The position numbers and the translations under genes were made by a program. The notes under the pieces were generated by a model. The model had not been told where the DNA came from and did not search any database. It was given only the letters and a program-made list of their open reading frames with translations. Shown here in pieces: positions 48,640-58,421 of a stretch of 64,000 nucleotides of DNA; position 1 is the first letter of the stretch; every line of letters starts with the position of its first letter. Source of the DNA: Thermanaeromonas toyohensis ToBE (GTDB lineage Bacteria > Bacillota > DSM-521 > Neomoorellales > Neomoorellaceae); NCBI RefSeq assembly GCF_900176005.1, contig NZ_LT838272.1, positions 3,270,025 to 3,334,024 on the forward strand. Direction: 5' to 3'.

Positions 48640-49806
48640 TTATCCTTGGGTAAGGGGTTTAGCACCCTCCTGGGTAACTAGATAGGTATCCTCCACGCCT
48701 ACTGCGCCTTGGCCAGGAAAAACGAACTTGGGTTCTATGGCCAGAACCATACCTGGCTCAAGTACTGTCTCCTGTCCAGGAGCGAGCACCGGCCACTCAT
48801 TTAATTCTAAACCCACCCCATGGCCTACAAAACCCGCCTTCCTATCCCAACCCATAAAATAATCAGCCAGCCCCGCTTGTCTGGCCTGTTTTACCGCTAA
48901 CGCATAAAGTTCGCCTGCCGTTGTTCCTGGACGGGCTGCTTCTGCTAAAGAGCAAGCGATCTCATAAGCCACAGCCTGGGCCCGCTCCAAGATACGATCC
49001 ACCTGCCCAGCAAAATAAACCCTGGTCTGGTCTACCAAATAATCCCCATATACCCCTGCATAATCCACTAGCAAAGGTTCCCCTGTTTCCCACCGCCGGG
49101 TACTGGCCCCCATGGGATATAGGCCAGAAAGGCCACGGCCGCCTATGGTCCAGGGAACACCTATCCCGCAAGCTCCGTTAGGGCCAGCAGCTACCACTCC
49201 TATGGGAAGCCCCTGTTCTTGGCCCCGGAAACGTACCCGGCCCTGGTGCCCCAACCGGCGGGCATAAGTTTCCACTTCTACCGCTATTTCTAGCTCCGTC
49301 ATCCCAGGCCGAATATGCTCCCTTATGTACTGGAAAACTTTCGCATGCTGGGATGCCGAGTAGCGTATAGCCTCTAGTTCACTAGCCGACTTAACCATAC
49401 GTAAGGTACGGAGATCAGGGCTTATATCCTCCCACTGGCAATCTGGAAAAAGAGCTTGATAGCGGGAAAAAAGTTTTAAGGAGATGATGTCCATCTCCGT
49501 ACCCAGCCTTTTTAAGCCTTTAAAGCCCCAATCCGCAAGGGAAAGGGGTATTTCCTTAAAGCTCGATATAGGAACTACTGGATTCCATACTGCTTCTTCC
49601 TGGGCCCGTTCTACCTCGCCGTAAACCAGGAGCCGGGGCTCCCCTTCGGGAGGTACAAAAAGGTGGCCTTCGGGAGAAGTCCCTGCTAAATAAAAAAGAT
49701 CAGCGGGCTGGAAGATCAGGGCTCCCTCCAGCTCTTTCTCCTTAAGCCTTTTTTGGAAAAGCTCAACCCTTAAACGGTATTCCTCCTTAAATCCCTCTTT
49801 CCCCAT
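48640..49806 (-). CDS. M24-family aminopeptidase (Xaa-Pro peptidase-like)
   Basis: A cytoplasmic peptidase of 388 residues. The creatinase-like N-terminal domain is followed by a pita-bread domain with the five metal ligands recognisable: Asp in LLVDYAGVYGD and in VDQTRVYF, His in GHGVGLELNEWP, Glu in AIEPKF and Glu in VEDTYLV. Substrate is probably an X-Pro peptide or related. ATG 49806 follows GGAAGGAG; ATG 49827 is an alternative. Confidence 0.9.
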   Translation of the reverse strand: MGKEGFKEEYRLRVELFQKRLKEKELEGALIFQPADLFYLAGTSPEGHLFVPPEGEPRLLVYGEVERAQEEAVWNPVVPISSFKEIPLSLADWGFKGLKRLGTEMDIISLKLFSRYQALFPDCQWEDISPDLRTLRMVKSASELEAIRYSASQHAKVFQYIREHIRPGMTELEIAVEVETYARRLGHQGRVRFRGQEQGLPIGVVAAGPNGACGIGVPWTIGGRGLSGLYPMGASTRRWETGEPLLVDYAGVYGDYLVDQTRVYFAGQVDRILERAQAVAYEIACSLAEAARPGTTAGELYALAVKQARQAGLADYFMGWDRKAGFVGHGVGLELNEWPVLAPGQETVLEPGMVLAIEPKFVFPGQGAVGVEDTYLVTQEGAKPLTQG

Positions 49807-49920
49807 TATCCAATCTTCTCCTTCCATGCATAATATCGCCCAAAAAATAAAACCTAAATAAGAGGGTAAAACCTTCTGACCTCCCCCAAGTTAAATACTC
49901 TCTTTTAGGAGGGTGAGAAC

Positions 49921-50373
49921 ATGGAGATAACTCCTTGGCGCCCATGGCGAGAGATGGGCCTTTGGCCATGGCGGGAATTAGCGAGCTTGCGGGACGAGCT
50001 TATGCGAGCCTGGCCAGGAGCCTGGCTAGGTGGGCTGGTAGAAACAGGGCCACGGATAGATCTCTACCAAACAGACCAGGAGGTAGTGGTAACCGCTGAG
50101 CTGCCCGGACTGGCCTCTAAGGATGACGTAGAGATAACAGCTACAGAAGATACTTTAAGCATCCGCGGTGAGGTACGACGCTCCCAAGAAGCTGCCGAAC
50201 GCAACTATCACCGTACCGAACGCTTCTACGGTACCTTCGCCAGGACCATAAGCCTTCCAGCCGAGGTGGAGCCAGAAAAAGCCACCGCATCTTACCGGAA
50301 CGGGATCCTGGAGATACACCTCCCTAAAGCAGCCCAGCAAAGACAAAAGCGCATCCAGATAAATATCCACTGA
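49921..50373 (+). CDS. Hsp20/alpha-crystallin small heat-shock protein
   Basis: A 150-residue ATP-independent chaperone that holds unfolding proteins. An N-terminal Trp-rich segment (PWRPWREMGLWPWRELASL) precedes the alpha-crystallin domain (about 40-140; IDLYQTDQEVVVTAELPG and GTFARTISLPAEV), and the C-terminal GILEIHLPK is typical. ATG 49921 follows AGGAGGGTGAG. It is divergent from the M24 gene. No CIRCE or CtsR site is visible. Confidence 0.95.
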   Translation: MEITPWRPWREMGLWPWRELASLRDELMRAWPGAWLGGLVETGPRIDLYQTDQEVVVTAELPGLASKDDVEITATEDTLSIRGEVRRSQEAAERNYHRTERFYGTFARTISLPAEVEPEKATASYRNGILEIHLPKAAQQRQKRIQINIH

Positions 50374-50379
50374 AAACCA

Positions 50380-50399
50380 CCCCTTCCTTACGGAAGGGG
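50380..50399. terminator. Bidirectional hairpin between hsp20 and the GerMN gene
   Basis: CCCCTTCC (50380-50387) and GGAAGGGG (50392-50399) around TTAC form an 8-bp stem in the 43-base convergent gap. T-richness is modest on either strand. Confidence 0.65.
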
Positions 50400-50416
50400 C
50401 TTCTCGTTTCCTCGAA

Positions 50417-51442
50417 TTATTTATAGATCACGTTTAGGTGCTCGGGCCGGGAAAGGGGGCGGTTAACAGGTGTGCCTTCCGGGAGGTGGTCCCGCTTTTT
50501 CCCTTCAAACAGAAGTTGCACCTTGGTCACGCTAAAATCTTCTGTTAAGGTAAAGAGAAGGGAATTAACAAACATCGTTTCTGCTGTAGAGCCCCCACCG
50601 TACGAGAGGGCCTCGCGGCTCAAATCCACCCAGGCCACTCCATCCTGAATAAAGAAATTTAATAGTTTTGTACCTGGCCAAACGGTAGGGAGCAGGCCGC
50701 TATCCGGCGGGGGACCCTTAATTAAAGCTTCCATAGCTACCCGTTCCCGTTCTTTTTCTTTACCTGGAGGGATGGGTACAGCAACGGGGATAAGATAAAG
50801 GGCATTTTTATCGCTAAAATAAACCTGGACTGTATCCCCCTTTTTCCCCTCTTCTTTCACCAACGAATTCACGGAGGATGGCCGCTTTAAGGTATCCTCC
50901 ACTTTAAGCCCACCTAGTTGTTCCACCCTTTGGCCCTCTACCAAAATCCTTATGTTTTCTATACCTTCTAGCTCCGTAAGGGTGAGCACCAAAGAGCGAA
51001 GGGCTAGTTCGGCCTCATAGGGAGTTTTAAGCTGCAGTAATTCCTTAGTCAAGTCTACATAAGCGATATTTTCGCCAGCTACAGAATACACCTCCCGGAG
51101 TTTGGTCCCCTCGGGTATAGTCCGGGCCAGCCCGTCCTGGGCCGGTCCAGCCAGGAGCTTCTCCACCGCCGTCTTAGCCACTTCCCGGGTTGGATTGATG
51201 CTCACCGTAACCGGCACTAGATAGCGACCATCGGGCGTGGCATAATAAATAAGCACTTGGCGGAGTTCCTGCCTATACAGTATAGGACGCATCTGTTTAT
51301 CCGAAATAGTAAGGGGTGGCGCCGCAGCCACCTTAGCCCGGCGGGTGCATCCGTAGGTTCCGGCAAGGGCCAGGACCAAAAGTAAAATACTAGCAAGGCA
51401 ACCCCCTACTTTTAACCTTCGCTTTAAGGAGAGGGCTGACAT
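50417..51442 (-). CDS. GerMN-domain protein, two GerMN repeats
   Basis: A 341-residue exported protein. The N-terminal helix ends LALAGTYGCTRRA, so it may be a lipoprotein, though the lipobox is imperfect. Two GerMN domains follow (about residues 65-185 and 215-330); each has YYATPDGRYLVPVTV- or YFSDKNALYLIPVAV-like starts and a paired GTKL...VAWVDLSREAL- or VAYVDLTKEL-like motif. GerM of Bacillus acts in spore wall formation and germination. It is divergent from yyaC, another spore gene. Confidence 0.88.
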   Translation of the reverse strand: MSALSLKRRLKVGGCLASILLLVLALAGTYGCTRRAKVAAAPPLTISDKQMRPILYRQELRQVLIYYATPDGRYLVPVTVSINPTREVAKTAVEKLLAGPAQDGLARTIPEGTKLREVYSVAGENIAYVDLTKELLQLKTPYEAELALRSLVLTLTELEGIENIRILVEGQRVEQLGGLKVEDTLKRPSSVNSLVKEEGKKGDTVQVYFSDKNALYLIPVAVPIPPGKEKERERVAMEALIKGPPPDSGLLPTVWPGTKLLNFFIQDGVAWVDLSREALSYGGGSTAETMFVNSLLFTLTEDFSVTKVQLLFEGKKRDHLPEGTPVNRPLSRPEHLNVIYK

Positions 51443-51668
51443 AGATAAATTTACACCCCCTTCTGGCCCTTAAGTAAAAATTGTTCGACAAAGGAGGAAG
51501 AAAATCCTCCCCGCCCATTTAGGCCCATTTAGAAAACCCCTCCGCTCCAGCAGAACTAGCCCGCACTGTTTCTACTTCGTTATAAGTGACCAAATATACG
51601 CTTTCGTCATATCATAGCTTATGTACTAGGAACCGAACTGTTCCTGGTGTAATGTCCGCCGCTTTAAA

Positions 51669-51698
51669 TGTATAAAAAAGGCTTAATAAGCATATACT
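51669..51698 (+). promoter_or_regulatory. Candidate forespore (sigma-F/G) promoter of yyaC
   Basis: TGTATA (51669-51674), a 16-nt spacer and CATATACT (51691-51698) resemble the sigma-F/G consensus (TGnATA and CATAnnnT). It ends about 30 bases before the yyaC start. The rest of this divergent 287-base gap shows no gene. Confidence 0.5.
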
Positions 51699-51729
51699 GT
51701 AGCCACGAGACTCTCGCAGGAGGTAAGGT

Positions 51730-52362
51730 ATGGTTACATTCCCTTTTATCTCCCGCCATTTCCCAGATGATTTTAACCTCCTAAGCAAGCTCAAATACCA
51801 TTACCAGGATCCTTTAGTGGTAGAAAAGCTGAGTTCCGGTCTAAAGGAGTACCTCTCACAGCTTAATCCCGACCACAGCCGGCCCCTCGTGGTTATGGGT
51901 ATCGGGACCGATCGCTCCACTGGAGACAGCTTAGGCCCTTTAGTGGGAAGCAAGCTGGTTTCCTTCCCCGATTTTCCAGCGAGCGTTTATGGTACCCTGG
52001 AGGACCCTGTCCACGCGAGCAATCTTTCTGAAAAACTGGATCTTATACGGGCTACTTACCCCCATCCCTTCATCATAGCCGTGGATGCTTGTCTGGGACA
52101 GGCCGACAGTGTAGGGACCATCACCTTATCTCCCGGCGCCCTGAAACCGGGGGCGGGGGTAAACAAAGTTTTGCCAGCGGTAGGGGATATCCACTTCACA
52201 GGAATAGTAAATGTGGGGGGGTATATGGAGTACTTTGTATTACAGAACACCCGGTTGAGTCTCGTTATGCGCATGGCCGAGAGGATAGCCCTAGCCATCT
52301 ACCATGGCGTCCTTAAGGCCTATGGTTTAAATGCTTATCCTGCTGTTCAAGGTTTCCAATAA
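51730..52362 (+). CDS. yyaC: YyaC-family spore protein
   Basis: A 210-residue protein related to the HybD/GPR peptidase fold. The motifs VVMGIGTDRSTGDSLGPLVG, GTLEDPVHASNL, IIAVDACLGQADSVGTI and GIVNVGGYMEYFVLQNTRL are characteristic of YyaC. It is a sporulation protein with a presumed proteolytic or processing role. ATG 51730 has AGGAGG just upstream. Its end overlaps the convergent PRTase gene by 16 bases. Confidence 0.92.
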   Translation: MVTFPFISRHFPDDFNLLSKLKYHYQDPLVVEKLSSGLKEYLSQLNPDHSRPLVVMGIGTDRSTGDSLGPLVGSKLVSFPDFPASVYGTLEDPVHASNLSEKLDLIRATYPHPFIIAVDACLGQADSVGTITLSPGALKPGAGVNKVLPAVGDIHFTGIVNVGGYMEYFVLQNTRLSLVMRMAERIALAIYHGVLKAYGLNAYPAVQGFQ

Positions 52363-52988
52363 CTTCTCCTTAAAATAGCCAGTACTTCCTCATCCTCCAC
52401 CTGGGGAAAGGAGTGATAAAATTGACCTACGGCGTAAAAGGGTTCGGGGGTAAACAGGCATACTACCTCGCTCACCAAGGGCCGTAAACGTTCCAGGGTA
52501 TCTGGTGGCGCTACAGGCACCGCCAGGATAAGCTCCCGGGGTTCCTTCTTTGTTAAGGATATAAGGGCAGCTTCCATGGTAAATCCTGTGGCCAGGCCAT
52601 CGTCAATGATGATCACCGTCCTCCCCTTTACCCGGGGTTCCTTGCGAGTACCCCGGTAAACCTGTAAGCGTCGCTCAATCTCCTTTATCTCCCGGTCGAT
52701 CTCCGGGGTCAGCTCCTCCTTGTTTAACCCTAGAAGGTTTAAAGCTTTCTCATTGTATAAAACAGTGCCGTCCGGGGTTACTGCCGCTACTGCTAATTCT
52801 TTATTCCCCGGTGCCCCCACTTTCCGAGGAATAATAACATCTAGTTCAGCCTTTAAGGCAGCTGCCACTGGCCCGGCCACCACCACTCCTCCCCGAGGAA
52901 TAGCTAAGATCAACACATCTCGCCCAGCAAAGGCGCTTAAGGCCTGGGCCAGCTTCTTGCCCGCTTCCTGCCGGTCTCTAAAGAGCAC
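52347..52988 (-). CDS. Phosphoribosyltransferase-family protein
   Basis: A 213-residue type I PRTase fold with IIIDDGLATGFTMEAAL as the PRPP loop, and an N-terminal ILAIPRGGVVVAGPVA segment. This type is common as a stand-alone protein of unassigned substrate (sometimes fused to a hydrolase). It is convergent with yyaC, overlapping by 16 bases, and lies 26 bases after the DUF4446 gene. Substrate unknown. Confidence 0.85.
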   Translation of the reverse strand: MLFRDRQEAGKKLAQALSAFAGRDVLILAIPRGGVVVAGPVAAALKAELDVIIPRKVGAPGNKELAVAAVTPDGTVLYNEKALNLLGLNKEELTPEIDREIKEIERRLQVYRGTRKEPRVKGRTVIIIDDGLATGFTMEAALISLTKKEPRELILAVPVAPPDTLERLRPLVSEVVCLFTPEPFYAVGQFYHSFPQVEDEEVLAILRRSYWKP

Positions 52989-53014
52989 CTGGCTTCCCCC
53001 CCTGTTTTTTGTTT

Positions 53015-53542
53015 TTATTTTTCCCTTTCCGGGGTTAAGTAACCGAGGGCTATATGTAAAGCCTTTTCTTCCTCCTCGCTTATACGGTAGAGGGCTCGAC
53101 CCCGTTTGACAGGCTTTAAAAAAACCCTCGTTTCTTCCCTGGAGTAAAGGCTAGTGAGGATAAAACCATCCCCTTCCTTAGAAAGTACGGCCAGGGCAAA
53201 GCTCAATTCGCTCCCTGTATCGGGGAAGGCGTTAAAGCGCACGAGCCCCACGCGGCAGAGGGTACTTTCCAGGCTATGTAAAATATCGCTAACTTTTTCT
53301 TCCAGGTGTTCTATCCGGTCCCGCACCTCTTTTAAATCCCGAAAGCGTTCCAGTACATTACTTAAATCCTCTATCTCTCCCACACCCGCCAAGCGACGCA
53401 ATCTACGATCCAGACGCCTGATTTCTCCTAAGGTATGAAACATTATCATCAGCAGAATAACACCCACCACCAGGGTAACTATGCTTAAGTGCGGCACATA
53501 GGGAAGCATAAAGCGCATCCAGTAGTTTATATCTGCCAGCAT
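53015..53542 (-). CDS. DUF4446 membrane-anchored protein
   Basis: A 175-residue protein with one N-terminal transmembrane helix (LSIVTLVVGVILLMIMF), a heptad-rich coiled coil (LGEIRRLDRRLRRLAG, FRDLKEVRDRIEHLEEKV) and a compact C-terminal domain (VGLVRFNAFPDTGSELSFAL). It matches DUF4446, found near parAB/yyaC in Clostridia, of unknown role. ATG 53542, with GGGGG upstream, is preferred; the frame is open to 53629. Confidence 0.88.
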   Translation of the reverse strand: MLADINYWMRFMLPYVPHLSIVTLVVGVILLMIMFHTLGEIRRLDRRLRRLAGVGEIEDLSNVLERFRDLKEVRDRIEHLEEKVSDILHSLESTLCRVGLVRFNAFPDTGSELSFALAVLSKEGDGFILTSLYSREETRVFLKPVKRGRALYRISEEEEKALHIALGYLTPEREK

Positions 53543-53638
53543 AGCTTCGTGCCCCCTTGGAGAGTCTGTAAAAGTAAGCCTCAATTTAATTCCACACCGA
53601 AGCCCCTTTTCCCTTTTTGGGTTATACAAAAGAGTAAA

Positions 53639-53668
53639 GGCCGGGCTCGGTGAACAAGATACCCGGCC
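53639..53668 (-). terminator. Probable terminator after larC
   Basis: GGCCGGG (53639-53645) and CCCGGCC (53662-53668) form a 7-bp stem with a 16-base loop. On the minus strand TTTACTCTTTT follows. It would separate the larCE transcript from the DUF4446 gene. Confidence 0.55.
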
Positions 53669-53710
53669 AGCCAGGGGCAGTGGAGTGGGAGCGAAGTGAA
53701 AGTGGAGAAC

Positions 53711-54955
53711 CTAGCCCTTTTCTTCCTGAAATCCTTGGAGAAGCCTAGCCGGAGGCCCTAGTGTTCGAGCGGCCGCTAGGGCTGCTGCATAAACTTCCTT
53801 TAAAGGGAGGCCCTTCTCCTTCGCTAGGCGGTAGCAGGATTCAAATTCCGGGGCTACATTAAAGATCGCTTCCCCTCCATGGGGCGGGCGGAAGACCCCC
53901 CACTTGACCAGGATCTCCCCGTACTCAGTGGAGACAGCGCAGACTTCCCGCCTAGCTACTAGCCGGACTTCTTCCCGCACACGCAAGCCCAAGGTGCTGG
54001 AATGGCGGAACAAAGCTAAAGCTACGCCCTGCAAGTTAGCCGGGGAGCATAGGGCGGTAAAAATAACTCCCGGCCGCCCTTTCTTCATCTGGACCGGGGT
54101 AAGAAAGGCATCTACAGCCCCCGCAGCTAAAACCTCTTGCATTAAAGAGGGAAAAAATTCGGGATTCATATCATCGATGTTCGTCTCTACTACTAGGATC
54201 TTATCCCCTGGGGAAAGGATGTCCCCCTGCTCAAAGCCTGGCCAGGTTTCACCTAAAAATATACGTAACAAATTAGGCCGGCTTAAAGCGGTCTTGCCTG
54301 CCCCATATCCACAGGCTAAAAGCTTCATAGGAGGTAACGGGCCGAAGGAAGAAGCCAGGGTAGTTACTAGGGCTGCCCCTGTGGGAGTAACTAGCTCTAC
54401 CTGAAGTTGGCTACCGTAAACCGGGACACCTTCTAAGAGATAAGCAGTAGCTGGAGCCGGTACGGGAAGTTCGCCGTGCCGGCAATGGACCCAACCCGAT
54501 CCCAAAGGTAGAGGCGAAGAATAAACTAAATTTATACCCAGGAGGTGAAGGCCCCAGCAAGTACCAACAATGTCGATAATAGCATCTACAGCCCCCACCT
54601 CGTGAAAGTGGACAGCTTCTGGCGAAATACCATGCACGCGTCCTTCAGCGGCGGCCAGGCGTTCGAAAACAGCCCTGGCCTTTTCCTGTACAGGAGCAGG
54701 TAGGGAAGAAGCCTGGATTAGGGCGAGAATATCCTTAAGATGGCGTTCTGGCTGAGGACCTTCAACCATGACCTCCACATCTATGGCTTCTATTCCGTGC
54801 TGGCGAACACGCTTAAGTTTAAGCTGCCATCCTTCCAGGGGAAGGGTTTTAAGCCCGTCCTCTAAATCTTTAAGATTTAGCCCGCAGGATAGCAGGGCCC
54901 CTAGAAACATATCCCCACTTATTCCAGAAAAACAATCTAGGTAAGCCACCTTCAT
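53711..54955 (-). CDS. larC: Nickel pincer cofactor biosynthesis protein LarC
   Basis: A CTP-dependent cyclometallase that inserts nickel into the pincer nucleotide cofactor of lactate racemase-type enzymes. The 414 residues begin [19 protein letters not shown] and carry [17 protein letters not shown] and [15 protein letters not shown] as family motifs. In this strain it is one unbroken gene (in some Lactobacillus it is split by a frameshift). It overlaps larE by 4 bases. No larA or larB is in the window. Confidence 0.94.
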   Translation of the reverse strand: MKVAYLDCFSGISGDMFLGALLSCGLNLKDLEDGLKTLPLEGWQLKLKRVRQHGIEAIDVEVMVEGPQPERHLKDILALIQASSLPAPVQEKARAVFERLAAAEGRVHGISPEAVHFHEVGAVDAIIDIVGTCWGLHLLGINLVYSSPLPLGSGWVHCRHGELPVPAPATAYLLEGVPVYGSQLQVELVTPTGAALVTTLASSFGPLPPMKLLACGYGAGKTALSRPNLLRIFLGETWPGFEQGDILSPGDKILVVETNIDDMNPEFFPSLMQEVLAAGAVDAFLTPVQMKKGRPGVIFTALCSPANLQGVALALFRHSSTLGLRVREEVRLVARREVCAVSTEYGEILVKWGVFRPPHGGEAIFNVAPEFESCYRLAKEKGLPLKEVYAAALAAARTLGPPARLLQGFQEEKG

Positions 54956-55788
54956 TGTCCCACCCCTTCCCCTTGTGGTGGGAGAAGTTCGTTCATGCTC
55001 CCGCTACGGTAGCCCTCCAGATCTAGGGTTACGTAAATGAAGCCCAGGTTCTTTAGGAAGGTAATAATCCTTTCCCTCACCCCTTCAGTAATTAATAAAG
55101 GGAAAGCTGCGGGATGTACTTCCAGCCGGGCTATAGGGCCGTGGTGCCGCAAGCGCACCTCCTTAAGGCCTAGGCTATGCAGGAAGGCCTCTCCGGCTTC
55201 TATCTGCTTTACTTTTTCTGGAGTGATAGGTTCACCATAAGGGATGCGGGAAGATAGGCAAGCCATGGCGGGTTTGTCCCAAGTAGGTAGCCCATAATAG
55301 CGGGAAAGCTCTCTTATTTCCCCTTTAGTAAGCCCTGCTTCCAATAAAGGACTCCGGATACCGTATTCTCTAGCTGCTCGCATCCCAGGGCGAAAGTCAC
55401 CCAGGTCTTCGGCATTAGAACCGTCCACCACAGCTTTAAACCCCTGCTCAGCCGCTACGCTCCTAAGTTTGCTAAAAAGCTCGCTCTTACAATAATAACA
55501 CCGGTCGGCAGGATTAGCACAAAATTGGGGATTTTCCATCTCCTGGCTTTCTATTATCAGATGTTCCACCTCTAGGCTTTGGGCTATCTTTTGAGCCTGT
55601 TCAAGTTCAGATTGCGGGTAGGTGGGAGAAGTAGCGGTAACTGCCAGGACGCGTTGGGCGGTTTCTTTGGCCACACGCAACAGAAGGGTGCTATCTACAC
55701 CCCCCGAATAGGCTACTACTACACTGCCGAGCTCGCTCAATATCGATTTAAGACGCTCTAATTTTTGATTAAGTTGTGGGTCCAGCAT
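54952..55788 (-). CDS. larE: ATP-dependent sacrificial sulfur transferase LarE
   Basis: Adds sulfur to the pincer cofactor precursor at the expense of its own cysteine (or a cluster). The 278 residues include the PP-loop [13 protein letters not shown], and later [11 protein letters not shown] and [14 protein letters not shown] motifs. ATG 55788, with AGGGGAAG at the right spacing, is preferred over the longer frame to 55845. It forms a coupled pair with larC. Confidence 0.92.
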   Translation of the reverse strand: MLDPQLNQKLERLKSILSELGSVVVAYSGGVDSTLLLRVAKETAQRVLAVTATSPTYPQSELEQAQKIAQSLEVEHLIIESQEMENPQFCANPADRCYYCKSELFSKLRSVAAEQGFKAVVDGSNAEDLGDFRPGMRAAREYGIRSPLLEAGLTKGEIRELSRYYGLPTWDKPAMACLSSRIPYGEPITPEKVKQIEAGEAFLHSLGLKEVRLRHHGPIARLEVHPAAFPLLITEGVRERIITFLKNLGFIYVTLDLEGYRSGSMNELLPPQGEGVGQ

Positions 55789-55896
55789 AGCTTCCCCTGG
55801 CTTAAAAACTTGACTGTTTTTGCCTCCAGCCAAGACGGCTACCAAACCAGGTGTTCGCCTCCTTATTTTAGAATATAGGTTTTAAAAGTAGGGTAA

Positions 55897-55912
55897 TGTT
55901 TCACGTGAAACA
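55897..55912. other. parS centromere site
   Basis: TGTTTCACGTGAAACA, an exact 16-bp parS, extended to a 20-bp palindrome (55895-55914). It contains the parB stop codon; the minus-strand codons TGT TTC ACG TGA give Cys-Phe-Thr-stop. ParB should load here as a sliding CTP-dependent clamp. Confidence 0.96.
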
Positions 55913-56794
55913 TTCCTCTCGTTCCCCAATCTCCTGTCCTAATAATTGCAACAGGCGCTCTAACTCCCCATCACTATAATAATAAATTTCAATGCGTCCG
56001 CCTTGACGTAAAGGGCGAATTTTAACTGTTGTACCCAACCTGGCCTCCAAAGTCTCTGTAACCGCCTCCAGTTCCCAGTCGGGCTGGCGGCGTTTCTTTT
56101 CCGCACTGATCCCTGGCCCGGTAACCCCCTTCCTTTGCCACCGTCGTACCAATTCTTCTGTTTCCCGCACGCTTAGCTTCCTATTTACAACTTCCGCCGC
56201 CGCCCGCACCTGCAGTTCCGGATCCTCGAGGGAAAGGAGGGCCCGGGCATGACCAGCCGAAAGCTGTCCCTGGCGCAACATCTCCTGCACCGCCAGCGGC
56301 AACTGTAACAGACGCAGGGCATTGGCAATGACCGGCCGGCTTTTGCCTACCCGGGAAGCTATCTCCTCCTGAGTAAGCCCATACTCCACCAGCAAGGCTT
56401 GGTAAGCTTTAGCTTCCTCCAAAGGATTAAGATCTTCCCGCTGCACATTCTCAATCAAAGCTATCTCCCGCACTTCTCTCTCATCTAGTTGTCTAACCAA
56501 GGCGGGGATCTCCCTTAGGCCAGCCAACTGGCAAGCCCGCCAGCGCCGTTCCCCAGCCACTAGTTCATAACGCCCCTCCCCTAAGGGCCGCACTACAATG
56601 GGCTGGATTACCCCGTGGGCGCGGATAGAATTCACCAGTTCCTCTAGCTTCTCTCTATCAAAGTCTTCCCGGGGTTGGTGTTTTCCAGCCACAATGGTAT
56701 CCACAGGTAAAAGCTGTACCCCGCTTGTCCCTTCTTTATCCTTAAGTTCAGGCAATAAGGCCCCTAAACCCCGACCCAGCCCGCGCTTAACCAT
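55901..56794 (-). CDS. parB: Chromosome partitioning protein ParB (Spo0J)
   Basis: Binds parS and, as a CTP-driven clamp, spreads along DNA to organise the origin. It has 297 residues. The N-terminal part holds the CTP/ParB-N fold ([22 protein letters not shown] segment: [16 protein letters not shown]), then the helix-turn-helix region ([20 protein letters not shown]) and a C-terminal dimer domain. The gene starts 8 bases inside the end of parA. Its own end is a parS site. Confidence 0.96.
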   Translation of the reverse strand: MVKRGLGRGLGALLPELKDKEGTSGVQLLPVDTIVAGKHQPREDFDREKLEELVNSIRAHGVIQPIVVRPLGEGRYELVAGERRWRACQLAGLREIPALVRQLDEREVREIALIENVQREDLNPLEEAKAYQALLVEYGLTQEEIASRVGKSRPVIANALRLLQLPLAVQEMLRQGQLSAGHARALLSLEDPELQVRAAAEVVNRKLSVRETEELVRRWQRKGVTGPGISAEKKRRQPDWELEAVTETLEARLGTTVKIRPLRQGGRIEIYYYSDGELERLLQLLGQEIGEREECFT

Positions 56795-57548
56795 TAGCGA
56801 GCACCTCCTTAGCTAATTCCCGATAAGCCTCGGCACCCCGGGAACGAGGATCGTATACAGTTATAGGCTGGCCGTAGCTGGGGGCTTCACTTAGCCTGAC
56901 GTTCCGGGGGATGAGACTCCTAAAAACCTTATCTCGAAAATATCCCTTGACTTCCTCTACTACTTGAATAGCTAGATTGGTCCGGGGGTCAAACATGGTA
57001 AGCACTACCCCCTCCACTTCTAAGCCTGGGTTTAAATGCCTGGATACCAACCGCACTGTGTTCATGAGTTGACCTAGCCCTTCCAGGGCATAATACTCAC
57101 ACTGGATGGGAATTAGAACCCGATCAGCAGCAGTCAAGGCATTAAGGGTAAGGAGGCCTAAAGAGGGAGGGCAATCAATAAGGACAAAATCGTACTCTTC
57201 CCTGACCCTAGCTAACGCCTTCTTTAGCCGCTCCTCCCTGGAGACAGCGTTAACCAGCTCCACCTCGGCTCCAGCAAGCTCAATGGTGGCCGGAGCCAGA
57301 GCTAAATTGCGTATTGTCGTAGGTACTATAACCGCCTCCAGGGGCACTCCTTCAATCAGCACCTCATACACCGAATGTTCGAGCTGGAAACGGTCTACGC
57401 CTACCCCACTAGTAGCATTGCCCTGGGGATCGATATCCACCAGAAGAACCCTCTTCCCCTCCTCAGCCAAACAAGCGCTCAAATTAACCGCTGTAGTTGT
57501 TTTCCCTACCCCGCCCTTCTGGTTGGCTACGGCAATAACCCTCCCCAA
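56787..57548 (-). CDS. parA: Chromosome partitioning ATPase ParA (Soj)
   Basis: A Walker-type ATPase of 253 residues that moves or positions ParB-parS complexes and affects DnaA. The deviant Walker A is [12 protein letters not shown] (about 11-22), with a later [20 protein letters not shown] 57548 is preferred: GGGGGGAGG sits just upstream and the protein then begins [13 protein letters not shown] as its relatives do; the frame is open to 57596. Confidence 0.95.
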   Translation of the reverse strand: MGRVIAVANQKGGVGKTTTAVNLSACLAEEGKRVLLVDIDPQGNATSGVGVDRFQLEHSVYEVLIEGVPLEAVIVPTTIRNLALAPATIELAGAEVELVNAVSREERLKKALARVREEYDFVLIDCPPSLGLLTLNALTAADRVLIPIQCEYYALEGLGQLMNTVRLVSRHLNPGLEVEGVVLTMFDPRTNLAIQVVEEVKGYFRDKVFRSLIPRNVRLSEAPSYGQPITVYDPRSRGAEAYRELAKEVLANG

Positions 57549-57661
57549 ATAATCCTCCCCCCTCTTTATACCCCACACCTTGCCTAACGAAACCAACTTA
57601 TCTCTTCTTTAACTTTAACCTTTAGCCCCACCATTTACTATATCAAAAATCTCCCCTCCCC

Positions 57662-58390
57662 TTAAAGGGGTCTCTTAGAGGGGATTCCTGCACGCCTAGG
57701 CCAGGCGGGAGAAGTAGGAATGGTTTTGCGTATAATAACTATCTTCCTCTCTTCGCCTACCCCCGGTAACCGGCCTCTCCAGATACCCTCTACTTCCCCA
57801 CCCACTAAACTTAAGGCCCGCCTAGCCTCTTCTACTTCTTCCTCAGCTCGGGGCCCCTTATAGGCCACCAGCTTCCCTCCTAACTTTAAGAGCGGTAATC
57901 CATATTCTACCAAGACCCGTAGCTCCGCCACGGCCCGCACTAAAGCTAAATCGAAGGATGCCCGCCAATTTTCCTTTTGCCCTAGTTCCTCAGCCCGGGC
58001 CACCTTACAAATTACATCCTGTAATCCCAACTCCCCCAATACCCGCTGCACAAAAGCTAATTTTTTGTGCTTACTATCCACTAAAGTTACGGATAGGTCC
58101 GGGCGATAAATTTTTACCACCAGGCCAGGAAGCCCTGCCCCCGTACCGATGTCCACCACCCGAGCACCCTTTGGAACATCAAGGGCAAAAAAAAGGAGAA
58201 GGGAATCTAAAAAATGTTTCCTCCAGATCTCCTTCTCCTCCCGTATAGCGCTAAGGTTAAGGCTCTCCCCAGCCTCTTTAAGCATCCTCCCATAGCGGTA
58301 AAGGAGCTCTGCCTGGGAAGCCTCTACCGGCAAACCTTGCTCTTCCAAAAAACGGCGTAGCTCCTCTATAGACCCTCCTTGGCTAGCCAC
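57662..58390 (-). CDS. rsmG: 16S rRNA (guanine527-N7)-methyltransferase
   Basis: A SAM-dependent methyltransferase of 242 residues (GidB). The SAM loop is VVDIGTGAGLPGLVVK, with LSAIREEKEIWRKHFLDSLL before it and FDLALVRAVAELRVLVEY after it. It lies between mnmG and parA, the standard origin order. The last 15 residues (SPAWPRRAGIPSKRPL) are not conserved. Confidence 0.95.
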   Translation of the reverse strand: MASQGGSIEELRRFLEEQGLPVEASQAELLYRYGRMLKEAGESLNLSAIREEKEIWRKHFLDSLLLFFALDVPKGARVVDIGTGAGLPGLVVKIYRPDLSVTLVDSKHKKLAFVQRVLGELGLQDVICKVARAEELGQKENWRASFDLALVRAVAELRVLVEYGLPLLKLGGKLVAYKGPRAEEEVEEARRALSLVGGEVEGIWRGRLPGVGEERKIVIIRKTIPTSPAWPRRAGIPSKRPL

Positions 58391-58421
58391 TAAAAGGCTT
58401 CCTCCTCACTTAAGACCTGGC

